Origin: Euclidia mi | Lineage: Eukaryota; Arthropoda; Insecta; Lepidoptera; Erebidae | Length of the DNA: 64,000 nucleotides | Assembly: GCA_944739405.2 (NCBI GenBank) | Contig: OX123182.2 | Span: forward strand, 39,805,598-39,869,597 | Direction: 5' to 3' | Part shown: piece after piece, positions 11,373-21,987 of the stretch | How positions within the stretch are numbered: position 1 is the first letter of the stretch | Layout: each line of letters begins with the position of its first letter | The notes under the pieces: model-generated | Told to the model about the DNA's origin: nothing | The model's database searches: none | What the model saw: the letters and a program-made list of their open reading frames with translations, nothing else | Translations under genes and position numbers: made by a program

Positions 11373-11854
11373 ATAAATTCTATTTATTTTATTACTATCA
11401 AATCAATGGTGGTAAAGGTAATCCTTTACCACCATTGGCACTTTTCAGACAAAATTTCCTTCATGAATTTTCTTGGATGAAGTCTATTCATTCAGATCGT
11501 AGATTTTTATTATGGATGTTCTACCTCAGTAGTTCATTAGTTGTGGGGGCTTGTGAGTTTCTCAAAAATAGCGATAACGTTGCGAAAGAGTTTGTATTGC
11601 CTGTATAAAACTATGCTCTAAAAATTTTACGAATTATTTAACTTTTTACAGCGTTCTTTCTTGCTTCCAAAGGAACTACTATTTATATTTAAAATGCAGG
11701 TAGTAAATTTGAATCACTTTTCGCTATTTATCTATTTATTTTACATCGTTATGACTTTTTGTCATTGATAATAATTATTCTTTATACCTAATCTACTATA
11801 ATAAACTGTACTAAGCAGACAACCCAACTGTAATATAGAGCTAAAATGTAATAT
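11373..11854. other. Non-coding stretch
   Basis: No feature recognised before the gypsy LTR; the frame 11315-11608 overlaps the SINE end and is not believed. Confidence 0.5.
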
Positions 11855-12280
11855 TGTTACGAGCTGGGGTTCGTGATGAATTATATACACTATGCCACTT
11901 AAACTGAACTTTATTCACTAACACAATAACACTAGATACACACACTTAATTTTCACTTCACTAATAAAACACACTATTCACACCACTAGAACAACACTAA
12001 ACACTTCCGACTTATTTCCTTCGCTTCTTGTTGATCGCTTCGATATTCAATTGTAACTGTGTGAACTCGCTCGCCCGCCGCGTATTTATACCGGCCGGAC
12101 AGGCAACGAGATCCTTCTGGCATATTCCTGAACATTCTCACTACAGACGAAACATTCTTGTAAGTCGGGAACAGTCGACATAGTCCAACGCCATCTAGTA
12201 CAGAGTAGCTGAATTACCTTTAACCCACCGATACATTCAAGCTCTTCTAGTACACCCATTCACCGATAGATGGCGTAACA
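11855..12280 (-). repeat. 3' LTR of the gypsy element
   Basis: TG…CA ended. On the element strand it begins TGTTACGCCATC, directly after the polypurine tract, and ends CTCGTAACA. It holds a TATA box (TATAAATA, plus positions 12083-12090) and an AATAAA signal (plus 11910-11915). Confidence 0.9.
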
Positions 12281-12297
12281 CTGCCCCCCTCTTAAAC
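12281..12297 (-). promoter_or_regulatory. Polypurine tract of the gypsy element
   Basis: The element strand reads AAGAGGGGGGCAG immediately before the 3' LTR, the priming site for plus-strand DNA. Confidence 0.7.
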
Positions 12298-12562
12298 GTG
12301 TTCGTCTCGAACATCGTTGGACCCATAGTAACGAGCGAACCGGTCCACATGAACTATCTTCGGTGCACCTCGTGACCCCTTCTGGATTCGATAGGTGACG
12401 TCGTTCATCCTGGTAATTGCGATATGGCCCGTCCCACCTGGCTTGTAACTTAGGCGATTTACCTTTGCTTCGTACTGGGTTATGAAGCCACACCAATGAT
12501 CCCTCAGCGAAGCCTTTGTTGTTCGCCTTCCGGTCGTAGCGAGACTTCATCTTCTCAGACAT
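12281..12562 (-). pseudogene. gypsy integrase C-terminal end
   Basis: Encodes SRYDRKANNKGFAEGSLVWL and SPKLQARWDGPY, the basic C-terminal domain of Ty3/gypsy integrase, followed by a frameshifted end running to the polypurine tract. It is separated from the zinc-binding part by deletion of the catalytic core. Confidence 0.75.
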
Positions 12563-12565
12563 CTG

Positions 12566-13184
12566 TTATCCTGACTCCCATGGAGCTCCTACATTGTACA
12601 CCTTGAATGCACTTCTGCTACGAGTATGTGGTCCCTTTACAGCCGCACAACTTGTGCATTTGCGGCACCAATCCTCGACGTCATTCCGACAGTGGAGCCA
12701 ATAAAACCGCTCTCGGACCTTCGTAAGCGTCTTCTTAACACCCATGTGACCTCCCGAAGCACCATTGTGATAGAGTTGCAAGACTTCCGGCACCTTAGTT
12801 TTGGCCACTACCATTTGTAAATGGCACTGGTTACCGCGAGCGTTTTCCCATTTGCGGCACAGAACTCCATCCTGGACAACCAAGCTTTCCCACTGTGCCC
12901 AATAATTCTTGGTGATAGGGCTCATTGCAGCGACATCACTCCATTTGGGCCTAGGAGCGCCTGATTTCTTCCATTCGAGAATCGGCTGTACGTCCTTGTC
13001 TTCTTGCTGAGCACGCTGCAAAGCTTCTTTCCATCCGTCGCTCAGATCTGTCTTCAACATTCTCACTAGTGCTGCCGGCTTCGCTTCCTGTCTTGCACAG
13101 TGTTTGCGTTGGTTGGGGTAAGCCCTACCTGTCAGAGCATCTGCGCTACGTTGCTCTTGCCGCCAGACAGGTACGTCAGGTGAC
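12566..13184 (-). pseudogene. gypsy Pol remnant: RNase H end and integrase zinc-binding domain
   Basis: It continues in the gag frame. After a deletion junction near 13150-13185 the protein reads as the end of RNase H (SADALTGRAYPN, KHCARQE). The tether (WKEALQRAQQEDKDVQPI) follows, then the integrase HHCC domain: HNGASGGH, FYWLHCRNDVEDWCRKC and C. It ends at VYNVGAPWES just before a stop, where the DDE core would begin. Missing: protease, RT, most of RNase H and the integrase core. Confidence 0.8.
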
Positions 13185-14578
13185 CCCTTTGGTGGAGACA
13201 GGGTACCAACGTGCCGCTTACGCTTTGGGCAGCTCAAGCGGATATGGCCTCTTTCCCCGCAGTTGTAGCACCGTGGTGAAGAAACAACTTCCCTGATACG
13301 GTAAGTTCGATCCTCGTGACGCGCTGCTTCCACCTCCAGAGCGTAGGCTAAGGCTGCCTTCAGGGACTTGAAGTGCCCAAGTCTTACCGCTGCTCTAACT
13401 TCCAGGTCCCGGACCCCATCCGTAAACGCTTGTACGAGGTTCCCGTCAATGAGCGCAGGCGACGACTAGTATGCCTTCCTGACCAGCCTTTCCACCTCTA
13501 GAGCCCACTGCTGCAGAGTTTCTCCGGTGCGTTGTGTCCTGTTCTTCAGCTGAGCACGATATACATGTTCGAGGTGCGCGTCTCCGTACCTCACCTCCAA
13601 CGCCTCCAGAAGCTTCTCGTAGGTGACGTCTTGCCCGAGTGCCTCCAACACCGTCAAGGCCTGATCACGAAGGCCCAAGGTTAGGGCGGTGAAGGCCTGT
13701 TCTTTGTCACACCCATTCGCTCGCATAACGGCCTCAAACTGAACCTTGTATGCAAACCACGATGACGAGCCATCAAATGGTGGAACCTTAAACCAACGAG
13801 GCGAGGGCGCCACAGCTACAGGTGTAACGTAGTAGGACCCGAGCCTACACAATTTCTTCTCCAATTCGGCAATACGGGCCTCGAGTTGATCATGTACACG
13901 CTTCTCAATGTCGCTGATACGGGCCTCGTGCTGCTGGAGTTCCTCCTTGACCGCCTTCAAGTCCTTCCCCACTGCGGCGCTGAGGTCCTTCATGAGCACC
14001 AGCTGTTCCTCCAGACGGTGGGCGTGCTCCTCCTTGTCGCGCGGCAGCTGGTCCTCTAGGCGGCGCGCGTGCTCCTCTTTACGGCGAGCCTGCTCCTGTT
14101 GACGGCGGTCCTGCTCCTCCTTGTCGCGCTGTAGCTGTTCCTCCAGGTGGCGAGCCTGCTCCTCCTGACGGCGGGCCTGCTCCTCTTGACGGCGAGCCTG
14201 CTCCTCCTTGTTGCGCTGTAGCTGTTCCTCCAGGCGGCGCGCGTGCTCCTCTTGACGGCGAGCCCGCTCCTCCTTGTTGCGCTGTAGCTGTTCCTCCAGG
14301 CGGCGCGCGTGCTCCTCTTGACGGCGAGCCTGCTCCTCCTGACGGCGGGCCTGCTCCTCCTGATGGTGGGCCTGCTCCTGCATGAACGCCATCAGAGCCG
14401 CGATGTCGGGCACCGTCACGGAGTGTGTGGCGCTTGCAGGCTCCAGTGCAGCCGCGTAGTCGCCTGGTCCACCAGACGATGGAGTAGGAACGTCTCCGAA
14501 GCGTCTCTGATCCAGGTCTTGCTGGCGCTGGTTCCTGGTGCGCACTCCTTCAGTTTCTTCTTTCGGCATAACCGGCAT
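13185..14578 (-). pseudogene. gag: gypsy Gag with a large repetitive coiled coil
   Basis: The frame starts at ATG 14578, 28 bases after the LTR. Residues about 65-190 are an almost pure coiled-coil repeat (QEEQARRQEEQARRLEEQL type) encoded by a DNA minisatellite at about 14000-14380. A capsid-like region follows (SPRWFKVPPFDGSSSWFAYK, DQALTVLEALG, RAQLKNRTQRTGETLQQWA), and after that a CCHC knuckle, CYNCGERGHIRLSC (13229-13270). A single in-frame TAG at 13466-13468 breaks the protein between capsid and knuckle; the frame continues on both sides. The expanded coiled coil is unusual for Gag and may affect self-assembly. Confidence 0.8.
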
Positions 14579-14587
14579 AATTTATCC

Positions 14588-14606
14588 CTTTCTTCTGACA
14601 CCAATT
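14588..14606 (-). promoter_or_regulatory. Primer-binding region of the gypsy element
   Basis: Directly after the 5' LTR the element strand reads AATTGGTGTCAGAAGAAAG. TGGTGTCAGAAG is typical of a tRNA-primed gypsy start; the tRNA is not assigned. Confidence 0.6.
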
Positions 14607-15032
14607 TGTTACGAGCTGGGGTTCGTGATAAATTATATACACTATGCCACTTAAACTGAACTTTATTCACTAACACAATAACACTAGATACACACACTTA
14701 ATTTTCACTTCACTAATAAAACACACTATTCACACCACTAGAACAACACTAAACACTTCCGACTTATTTCCTTCGCTTCTTGTTGATCGCTTCGATATTC
14801 AATTGTAACTGTGTGAACTCGCTCGCCCGCCGCGTATTTATACCGGCCGGACAGGCAACGAGATCCTTCTGGCATGTTCCCGAACATTCTCACTACAGAC
14901 GAAACATTCTTGTAAGTCGGGAACAGTCGACATAGTCCAACGCCATCTAGTACAGAGTAGCTGAATTACCTTTAACCCACCGATACATTCAATCTCTTCT
15001 AGTACACCCATTCACCGATAGATGGCGTAACA
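14607..15032 (-). repeat. 5' LTR of the gypsy element
   Basis: Same length as the other LTR and near-identical to it; this is the copy that would drive transcription toward gag. Confidence 0.9.
14835..14842 (-). promoter_or_regulatory. TATA box of the gypsy 5' LTR
   Basis: TATAAATA on the minus strand, in a GC-rich setting inside the LTR and conserved in both LTRs. Confidence 0.6.
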
Positions 15033-15569
15033 ATATCAATAATAATAGAACAATAGCAACATGTTATTAATATCAATAACATTTTTCAATCCAATGTAAA
15101 TACAAGCGATGTTCAATTTGATTTATATATGTATACGCTTTGGAGTAAGAGCGTTGCGTCTTAATATGAGTCGTTTTAATTCTGCTTCTATCACATAACA
15201 AAAATATTTTGCACATTATTTATAAGTTTTATACTGTCAACTCTATCACCGTACTCATAAATCAAATTATCGGCGTATAAAGGTAGATAGACTTGAGCAT
15301 TCATTTGTAAGAAAACGGTTTGTTCCACGTTCGCCTCGGCCGTTCTCCCCGCATTCCAAATAATTACTTATTTGCTCCATGTTGAATTTGATTACCCAAT
15401 GGTTCCACATAAAAGTACTAACCAAAATATGGTTAGCAAACAAAAATGAGTAATAATATTATTCCTGGATGAATTTTTGCTACAGTGCAGAGGAAAGTAT
15501 TTGTTACCACATTTCATGAAATACTTACATAACTTTGCAGTATTTGTGAAATTGTAAGAGAGAAGTGAT
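15033..15569. other. AT-rich non-coding stretch
   Basis: Flank of the gypsy insertion; no feature recognised. Confidence 0.5.
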
Positions 15570-16610
15570 TTTTTAGGGGTCCGTACCTAAAAGGTAAAAA
15601 ACGGGACCCTATTACTAAGCCTCCGCTGTCTGTCTGTCTGTCCGTCTGTCTGTCTGTCTGTCACCAGGCTGTATCTTATAAACTGTGATAGCTAGAAAGC
15701 TGAAATTTTCACAAATTATGTATTTCGGTTGCCGCTATAACGAAAAATACTAAAAATAAAAAGAAATGAAAATATTAAGGGGGGTCCCATACACTAAACG
15801 TGTCTTTTTAAGGTTCCGTACCTAAAAGGTAAAAATCGGAACCCTATTACTAAGCCTCCGCTGTCTGTCCGTCTGTCTGTCTATCTGTCTGTGTGTCACC
15901 AGGCTGTATCTCATAAACCGTGATAACTAGAAAGCTGAAATTTTCACAAATTTTGTATTTTGGTTGCCGCTATAACAGCAAATACTAAAAAAAAAAATAT
16001 TAAGGGAGGTCCCATGCGACGTGTTTTTTTTCGTATTTTGCTCAAAATTACTAACTGTAACAGGTAGACGCTTTTAATTTTCACAGAATATGTAGTAGTA
16101 TATTACCTTTCAAAATAAATAATTAAATTAAAAAAATAATAATAATAAAGGGGGGCTCCCATACAACAAATGTAATTTTTAAGCAATTTGTTACTCGATC
16201 TTAATAAACAGGTAGAAACTTAAAAAGTATATAAGTATACATACAACAAACGTGATTTTCTTTTATAGATGATGGTACGGAACCCTTCGTGCGCGAGTAC
16301 GACTCGCACTTGCCCCTTTTTTCGTATTTTTGCTTAAAATTACCAACGGTAACAGGTAGACGCTTAAAATTTTCACAGAATATGTAGTTGTATATTACCT
16401 TTCAAAAAATCATTGAATAAAAAAAAGTTAATAATAAAGGGGGACTCATACAACAAACGTAATTTTTAAGCAATTTGTTACTCGATCTTAATAAACAAAT
16501 AGAAACTTAAAAAATATTTAAGTATACATACAACAAACGTGATTTTCTGTCATAGATGATGGTACGGAACCCTTCGTGCGCGAGTTCAACACGCACTTGC
16601 CCAATTTTTA
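15570..16610 (+). repeat. Duplicated interspersed repeat with inverted 'GGTTCCGTACC' ends
   Basis: Two similar head modules (15575-15800 and 15812-16030) read 'CCGTACCTAAAAGGTAAAAA…CGG.ACCCTATTACTAAGCCTCCGC', then a TCTG microsatellite (15622-15661 in the first) and 'CACCAGGCTGTATCT.ATAAAC.GTGATA'. Two similar tail modules follow, each ending 'GATGGTACGGAACCCTTCGTGCGCGAGT' (about 16270-16300 and 16556-16587). GGTACGGAACC is the reverse complement of the head start GGTTCCGTACC, so the family has inverted ends; the tandem heads and tails suggest one copy inserted into or recombined with another. No protein is encoded. The superfamily is unknown. Confidence 0.65.
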
Positions 16611-17398
16611 TTATAGGCCTTTGTAACAACGTGGAAGCGACTAACTTCTATTTAATTTACGTACTTTTGCAAACAAATTGCTGCTTGATAACTTTGTAAC
16701 CAGCTTGTTTGTAAGCGCATTACTTCTGTTCTTCAATAACTTAAAATTGGTGTGTAACAAATTGTATGGTATAGTTTCCCACCTTTTTACCCCCTTGCCA
16801 TTCTATACATTTTCACTAATTGCGGTAAATATAACTGGCACAATATAGACACAATTTATTCGTTTCATGTCTATAAGCCAGGTATAGGCATTTTGAAATA
16901 GCTGGTTGATTTTACGATTCATTTAATTATCTCCTTTCAAAGTTTTCGATTTCAAGACTGTCTGTACTAAACAAGTGATAATTTGCAAACAAAAAGTTTC
17001 AGGTAAATAGGGAATGAAAATCGGACAAAACTGCTATTAAATAGGTATTAAAATCTGAATAGTAATTACATCTGGGGCAAACATGGACAAAGTTTAGGCC
17101 AAATGCGGTTTTTATGTGGGGCAAAAGTTCGCAAGGCGAATGTGGAATAAATAAACAGTACATGGAACACTCATACTGTTTTTAGATTTGTTTTACTGAA
17201 CAAAGAACAAAGCCAAGCATAGAGCACAATCGCAAGAATGCTTATTACAAGTGAGGGCCCAAATGTCTCTTCACACGACCCTACACTCCTCTCGGCATTT
17301 AAATGTAAATAAAAATAAAGCTACTAATTATTTTTCATTTTCCTTAATCTATTTATAAATCAATGAATAAATTATTAGATATAAATTAATTATTACAA
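16611..17398. other. AT-rich non-coding stretch
   Basis: No gene seen. 'CAAATGCGGTTTTTAT(AT)GTGGGGCAAA' near 17099-17127 recurs near 31738-31768, an unclassified short repeat. Confidence 0.4.
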
Positions 17399-17519
17399 TC
17401 TTAATATATAAAATCCTTGCGTTACTGACTGACTGACAGACACGCTACAGCTAAAATTACTGGTCACAAGAAGATGAAATTTAGCATGTATGTTACTTGA
17501 GGAGTTTAAGGTAGCACTA

Positions 17520-18209
17520 AGAGAGGATTTTTGGAAATTCCACTCCTAAGGGGGTAAAACTGGGGGTCAAAGTTTGTATGAAACTTTTTATTCCTTCAAT
17601 GGATGCAGTCCAAACTTTGTATATTAGTACCTCAAATGACGATAGTGAAAACTAAGAATTATTTTTTGGGAAATTCCTCCCTTAAGGGGGTAAAATAGGG
17701 GGTCAAAATTTGTATGTAAGTTTTTATCTCTCTAATGGATTGACTTTAAACTTTGTATATTTGTTCCTCAAACGACGTTAGTGAATACTAAGAATTATTT
17801 TTTTGAGAATTCCACCCCTAAGAGGGTAAGATTGATGGTCAAAGTTTGTATGTAACCTTTATTCCTTTAATGGATTGACCTCAAACGTTGTCTATTGGTT
17901 ACTCAAACGACGAAAGTGAAAACTAAGCATTTGTTTCTTGTAAATTCCTACCCTCAGGGGGTTAGATAGGGTTAGATAGAGGTTCAAAGTGTGTATTAAA
18001 CGAAACTTATTATTCCTTCAGTGGATTGACTTCAAACTTTGTATATAGGTTCCTCAAATAACGTTAGTGAACCCCAAGAAAGGAGATTTCGAAGTTACTC
18101 CCCTATGAGGGTTAAGAAAGGGTGTGCCATTTTGTAACATAAAAAAACTTCAATGGATTCATTTGAAACTTTGTATAATGGTTCCTCAAACGACGATAGT
18201 GAACACTAA
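17520..18209 (+). repeat. About 115-bp tandem repeats, left block
   Basis: Units of the pattern 'AATTCC.CCC.TAAG.GGGTAA…GGTCAAAGTTTGTATG…TTATTCCTTCAATGGATTGACTTCAAACTTTGTATAT.GGTTCCTCAAA.GACG.TAGTGAACACTAAGAA' repeat about six times. They lie within the Helitron-like element and continue beyond the Harbinger insertion. Confidence 0.75.
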
Positions 18210-18568
18210 CGGTCTTATTCATAAAAAGTTATCGAACGTTTAAAGGCTCGCTATAGTAAGATCGACGAAAACTGTTATTCATAAAGGCATTTTAGCACTA
18301 AAACGCTCTTTAAGCTTACTATAAAGTTATTGAGGCCAGACCCCTACTATAACAGTACTATAGCGCCAAGATGGCCGACTCTCTACAGCTGATTAGTTAG
18401 AGAATGACATTTGACGTTCGTTGTTACGGATTGGAATTATTGAAAAGTTGTGTTTTAGTGTCAGTTCTGTAAACATCGAAGTTTCAGTTACTTTTTTAAT
18501 AGCCATTAATACAAAAGAAATACATTGAAGTTGAACTTTATAATAACTATTAACTTCGTTCATAAAAA

Positions 18569-19711
18569 ATGCAAGCCTTACAAAGTTTATATGCTATAGA
18601 AACGATTGTAGGAATTGAAAACAGTTCGCTTCGAAGAAAAGTGTATAGAAGTAGAAGTGATCTATTTTCTTTGGATGACGAAGACTTTAGGAAGCGTTAT
18701 CGCTTCAATAAAGCGACTGCTACTTTTATCATCAATCTTGTACGTGATGATTTCAAATTAGATCGTAGAGGTTCTGGTACCCCACCCGAACTCCAGGTTT
18801 TAACAGCTATATGATGCTGGGGTCGTCGAGAGGTAAGTATTTTATTTTAAATTCTGTATCGCTGTAAATACATACTTATATATTTCTATTATATATCATT
18901 AAACTCATTTCTATTTATTATATTTTATTACAGGTTCAAGAAGATGCTGGAGACCATCACAGTTTATCTCAAACAACTACCAGTGGGATTTGTACCCGAG
19001 TCGCATGTGCACTTGCTCGACACTGGGCTTCTTTTATTAAGATGCCTAGCACCTTTGCTGAAGAACAAGTGATGATGAGGGAATTCTTTGACATACGTCA
19101 TTTCCCTACTGTTATTGGCTGCATTGACTGCACTCACATAAGAATTCGCAAATATGGAAGTGATGCAGCCCAATATTATATAAATAGAAAGGGATTCTAC
19201 TCCCTAAATGTGTAAACAATGCATATTACATTTTCCTTTCCAATATTTAATCATTTATATATTCTTTACAGGTAACTTGTGACGCATATCTTCGCATCCG
19301 GGATATTGTTGCAAGATGGAGAGGTAGCACTCATGATGCTCGAATCTTTAATGAGCCATCACTCAAAGAGCGGTTCGAGAGAGGTTTATTTAGAGGGCGA
19401 CTATTAGGTGACTCTGGATACAAATTAGAGCCATATTTATTCACTCCTCTTCTAAGACCTCAAAACCGTAGTGAGGAAAAGTACAATGAGGCACATATTG
19501 CTACCCGTAATACTGTGGAACGCTACTTTGGAATTTGGAAACAAAGATTTCAGTGTCTTCTACATGGCATGACATGCAAGCTTGAAAATGTTAGGACTAC
19601 TATAGTTGCTCTTGCAGTACAAGTCAAATGAAACAATCCAACCAGTTTCAAGGGCAAGTGCAAATGCTAATGCAGTTCTACAAACTTTTATTAGAACCCA
19701 CTTTAGTGAAT
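18569..19711 (+). pseudogene. HARBI1-like DDE transposase, three exons, broken
   Basis: Exon 1 is 18569-18832 (MQALQSLY… then FRKRYRFNKATATFI), exon 2 18934-19209, exon 3 from 19272. The first intron is GTAAGT…TTACAG. The DDE residues are all visible: GCIDCTHI (exon 2), GDSGY (exon 3) and NTVERYFGIWKQRF (exon 3). Lesions: TGA at 18812-18814 in place of the expected Arg before CWGRRE; an abnormal second donor (AAT|GTGTAAAC), where a small deletion probably removed the usual 'VQ' codons; and a stop at 19629-19631 that looks like a frameshift, since a different frame continues to 19711 with ETIQPVSRASANANAV. The transposase cuts and joins the element in the nucleus together with its SANT partner. 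Confidence 0.85.
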
Positions 19712-20137
19712 AGTACATAAAAAACTCTAGTATATATCAATTTAATTTATTTTTATAATATTCTAATTTGTATTTTAAAACCTCCTGCTTTAATAGTATT
19801 TTTTTTTATTTTTGTTTCTCGTTGGCCATCTGCACCTCATGTAGTTCTTTTCTGCAGGCTGTTTCAGTTTCTGCTATTTGTTGTGCAGCACTGTTCTTAC
19901 TAATATTAATCTGGAAACCAAAATTATTGTAATAATTAGTTCTAATATTTGTTTTTTATCGCTCATATTAATTGAGTATTTAGTGTTAGTAGGTAATTAT
20001 ATTAGGTATGTTGTATAAAATAATTGAGTAAATTTTTTCTAAACTAGTTTGTATTTAAATTAAGGTCTTTACATCATATATCACAGGCTGTATAAGTTCT
20101 AGTTAGTTAGGCATGTAGACAATTTAGGCCTGATTTA

Positions 20138-20775
20138 CTCCCCCCCCCCCGTGGGATCTCCACCTAGTCGTGGGCTCAGTAACCGTGGATTGGTTACCCG
20201 CGGTGAAGCTAAGAGGGATCCAGGAGGGGACGCTCCGCGTGGGCTTGACGGGGCCTGCGCAGGATGCGTCTAACGGTGCGGGTACGGGGGACAGTTTTGT
20301 CTGTCCCTCGCAGTCGGGCGTGGTCGCGGGAGGAGAGGCGTGTCGGTGTTGCGTTGCCGCGCGCCCTATCTCCCGCGACCAAATGGGGGCGCACCATTCG
20401 ATGCGTCGCGGTGGGGCCGCAGAGGAAGAGGAGATGCGGTGTTGAGATGCCGTTCTCCTTATCCTCTGCGGCCGCTTGGTGTTTTGGCGGCGGAGCCCAA
20501 CACCATCATCCGCCGCCAAGGGGGTTTTGTTCGGGGCCCGCCGGACCATCTGGCGGGCCAATACCCGTCGGGGGGTTGCGACGTATGCTTGGGCGAAACC
20601 CGACCCTCCGACACACGGGTACATGAGGCACACGGGTTGGTTTTTAGTCAGTAAGAGTCTGACAGTCCCCTTCGCCCATCCCCCAGGGCGGAGGGACTCC
20701 ATGAGGATTTTCCAACCCGACACCATGGATTTGCACTGTGAATTAACACAGTGCAAATCCTCTAAGTGTAATTTA
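20138..20775. mobile_element. GC-rich insertion inside the Harbinger element
   Basis: A block of about 0.6 kb, much richer in GC than its host, starts with a poly-C run (about 20139-20150) and ends near the hairpin at 20727-20760. ATTTACT flanks both sides (near 20131 and 20776), a possible 7-bp target duplication. It lies in the last intron of the SANT gene. Long frames here (for example 20124-20756, minus) look like by-products of GC richness. It may be a 5' region of a LINE or a non-autonomous element; unclassified. Confidence 0.55.
20727..20760. repeat. Perfect 14-bp inverted repeat, 6-base loop
   Basis: GGATTTGCACTGTG – AATTAA – CACAGTGCAAATCC, at the right end of the GC-rich insertion. 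Confidence 0.8.
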
Positions 20776-21987
20776 CTAATAAAACATAGAGTAAACTATA
20801 TATAACTGTAAGAGAGGGCTGCTGCTTGATTATAAAACTTAATACACATACCATTTCTACTATCTCTGAATCTGAATTGTCATTGGCAATTTGTGTTTCT
20901 TTTATTTCTATTTCAATGTCTGGAAGGTGTTTTTGTAATGTTTCTGTGCTTATTCCTATTTTATTCTTTAGAAAATTCTGAAACACAAGACAATAATAAC
21001 ATTTTAATATAGGAAAGAAAAATAAATAATGAACAAGCATGTGTGTAGTTTTCAATATTATTATGTACCTGGTTATCTGAATCAAATTCTTTTGAGTCTA
21101 CTGTAAACTCATGAGGGAGCCAAACTGCGATGTCGTCACCACTTGGTGGTTCAGAAGCAGGCGGTGGCCCACCACCTGTTTGGAACCTCTCTTTTCGCTC
21201 AAGAAATTTCTTTTTTTGCAGACATTTTTATAATCTCCCATTGAGCTTTTATTTGCTGCAATGTTCTTGGAGTCTTGGTCATATTGTTAAAACTGAAATA
21301 TGAATAAATCTGTATATACTACTTACACTTAATTACATATCATTTCAATGTTAAAATAAGTTGATTTAATTACCTAATGCGTTAATCATGCCAAGCCGCC
21401 ACCTTTTTCGCATTAGTATTTGCATCAGTGTTTTTATTTTCTAAAACCGAAATCCTCTCCCTGACCAATTCTCTCAAAATCAACTAAAACAAAGGCAAGT
21501 AAGTATGAGATATTAGGAATGATTACACAAAATGCTTAAATGTATCAGTTGTCAGTACAAACCTTATCCTCCTCCAACCAATTTTCACTTCTTTGCCTTG
21601 TTCTCTATTTTTTTGTCTTCAATTCACTTTTCATTTTCAATTTTAAACCAATATTAAATATTATTTAAACTTATTGAACCTTTCAAAGTACGCGCTATAA
21701 CAATAACAATGACGTAATCTAGCTCGGGTATCACCGTGTTGTAGACAATAAAATACTTTTTAGGCCGTAATAATGTCTATGGGCACCTATGTTGTCCAAT
21801 TTGTTGGCTGACTTCATTGTAATGGCAACATTTTGTTATATAAACGAGTTATAACGTCATTTTAGTTATGGAAGGTTTATGGAACGTTTATGAATAAACA
21901 ATTTTATAGAACGTTTTAAATGCTTATAGAACACTATAACTAATGAGTGCTTTAAGCCTTCTATAAGCGTTTTTATGAATAAGACCG

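Larger units (their letters stand above)
11855..15032 (-). mobile_element. Internally deleted Ty3/gypsy LTR retrotransposon
   Basis: Two 426-bp LTRs (11855-12280 and 14607-15032), flanked by a 4-bp duplication ATAT (11851-11854 and 15033-15036), enclose gag and fragments of pol on the minus strand. The LTRs differ at about four positions that I could see, so the insertion is fairly recent. Between the gag zinc knuckle and the RNase H C-terminus the protease, reverse transcriptase and most of RNase H are missing; a second deletion removes the integrase catalytic core. It is therefore defective, but LTRs, primer-binding region, gag and polypurine tract are kept, so it could have been mobilised in trans. 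Confidence 0.9.
19806..21634 (-). pseudogene. Harbinger SANT/Myb-like DNA-binding protein, five exons, broken
   Basis: Exons on the minus strand: 21563-21634 (…QRSENWLEEDK), 21374-21483 (LILRELVRERISVLENK…KVAAWHD), 21069-21292 (FNNMTKTPRTLQQIKAQWE…GDDIAVWLPHEF), 20852-20977 (NFLKNKIGISTETLQKHLPD) and 19806-19910 (INISKNSAAQQIAET… to TAA). All introns use GT-AG. The first three exons form a trihelix/SANT-like domain of the kind that guides Harbinger transposase to DNA and into the nucleus. Lesions: TAG in exon 1 after KTKK, TAA in exon 2 after AWHD, and a one-base gain in an A run of exon 3 after WEIIKMSA. The last intron holds the GC-rich insertion. Confidence 0.75.
18210..21987 (+). mobile_element. 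PIF/Harbinger DNA transposon with both genes, inactivated
   Basis: Terminal inverted repeats CGGTCTTATTCATAAAA at 18210 and its complement ending at 21987 are flanked by the 3-bp duplication TAA (18207-18209 and 21988-21990). Intact neighbouring repeat units read 'CACTAAGAATT' across the same site, so the empty site is directly visible. The element carries a HARBI1-like transposase on plus (18569-19711) and a SANT/Myb-like partner on minus (19806-21634), arranged tail to tail as is usual for the superfamily. A GC-rich insertion (about 20138-20775) sits in an intron of the second gene. Confidence 0.92.

Noticed and set aside
20124..20756. A 210-codon minus frame and several plus frames in the GC-rich insertion
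   Set aside because: Open in many frames at once, as expected of GC-rich sequence; no domain and poor start context.
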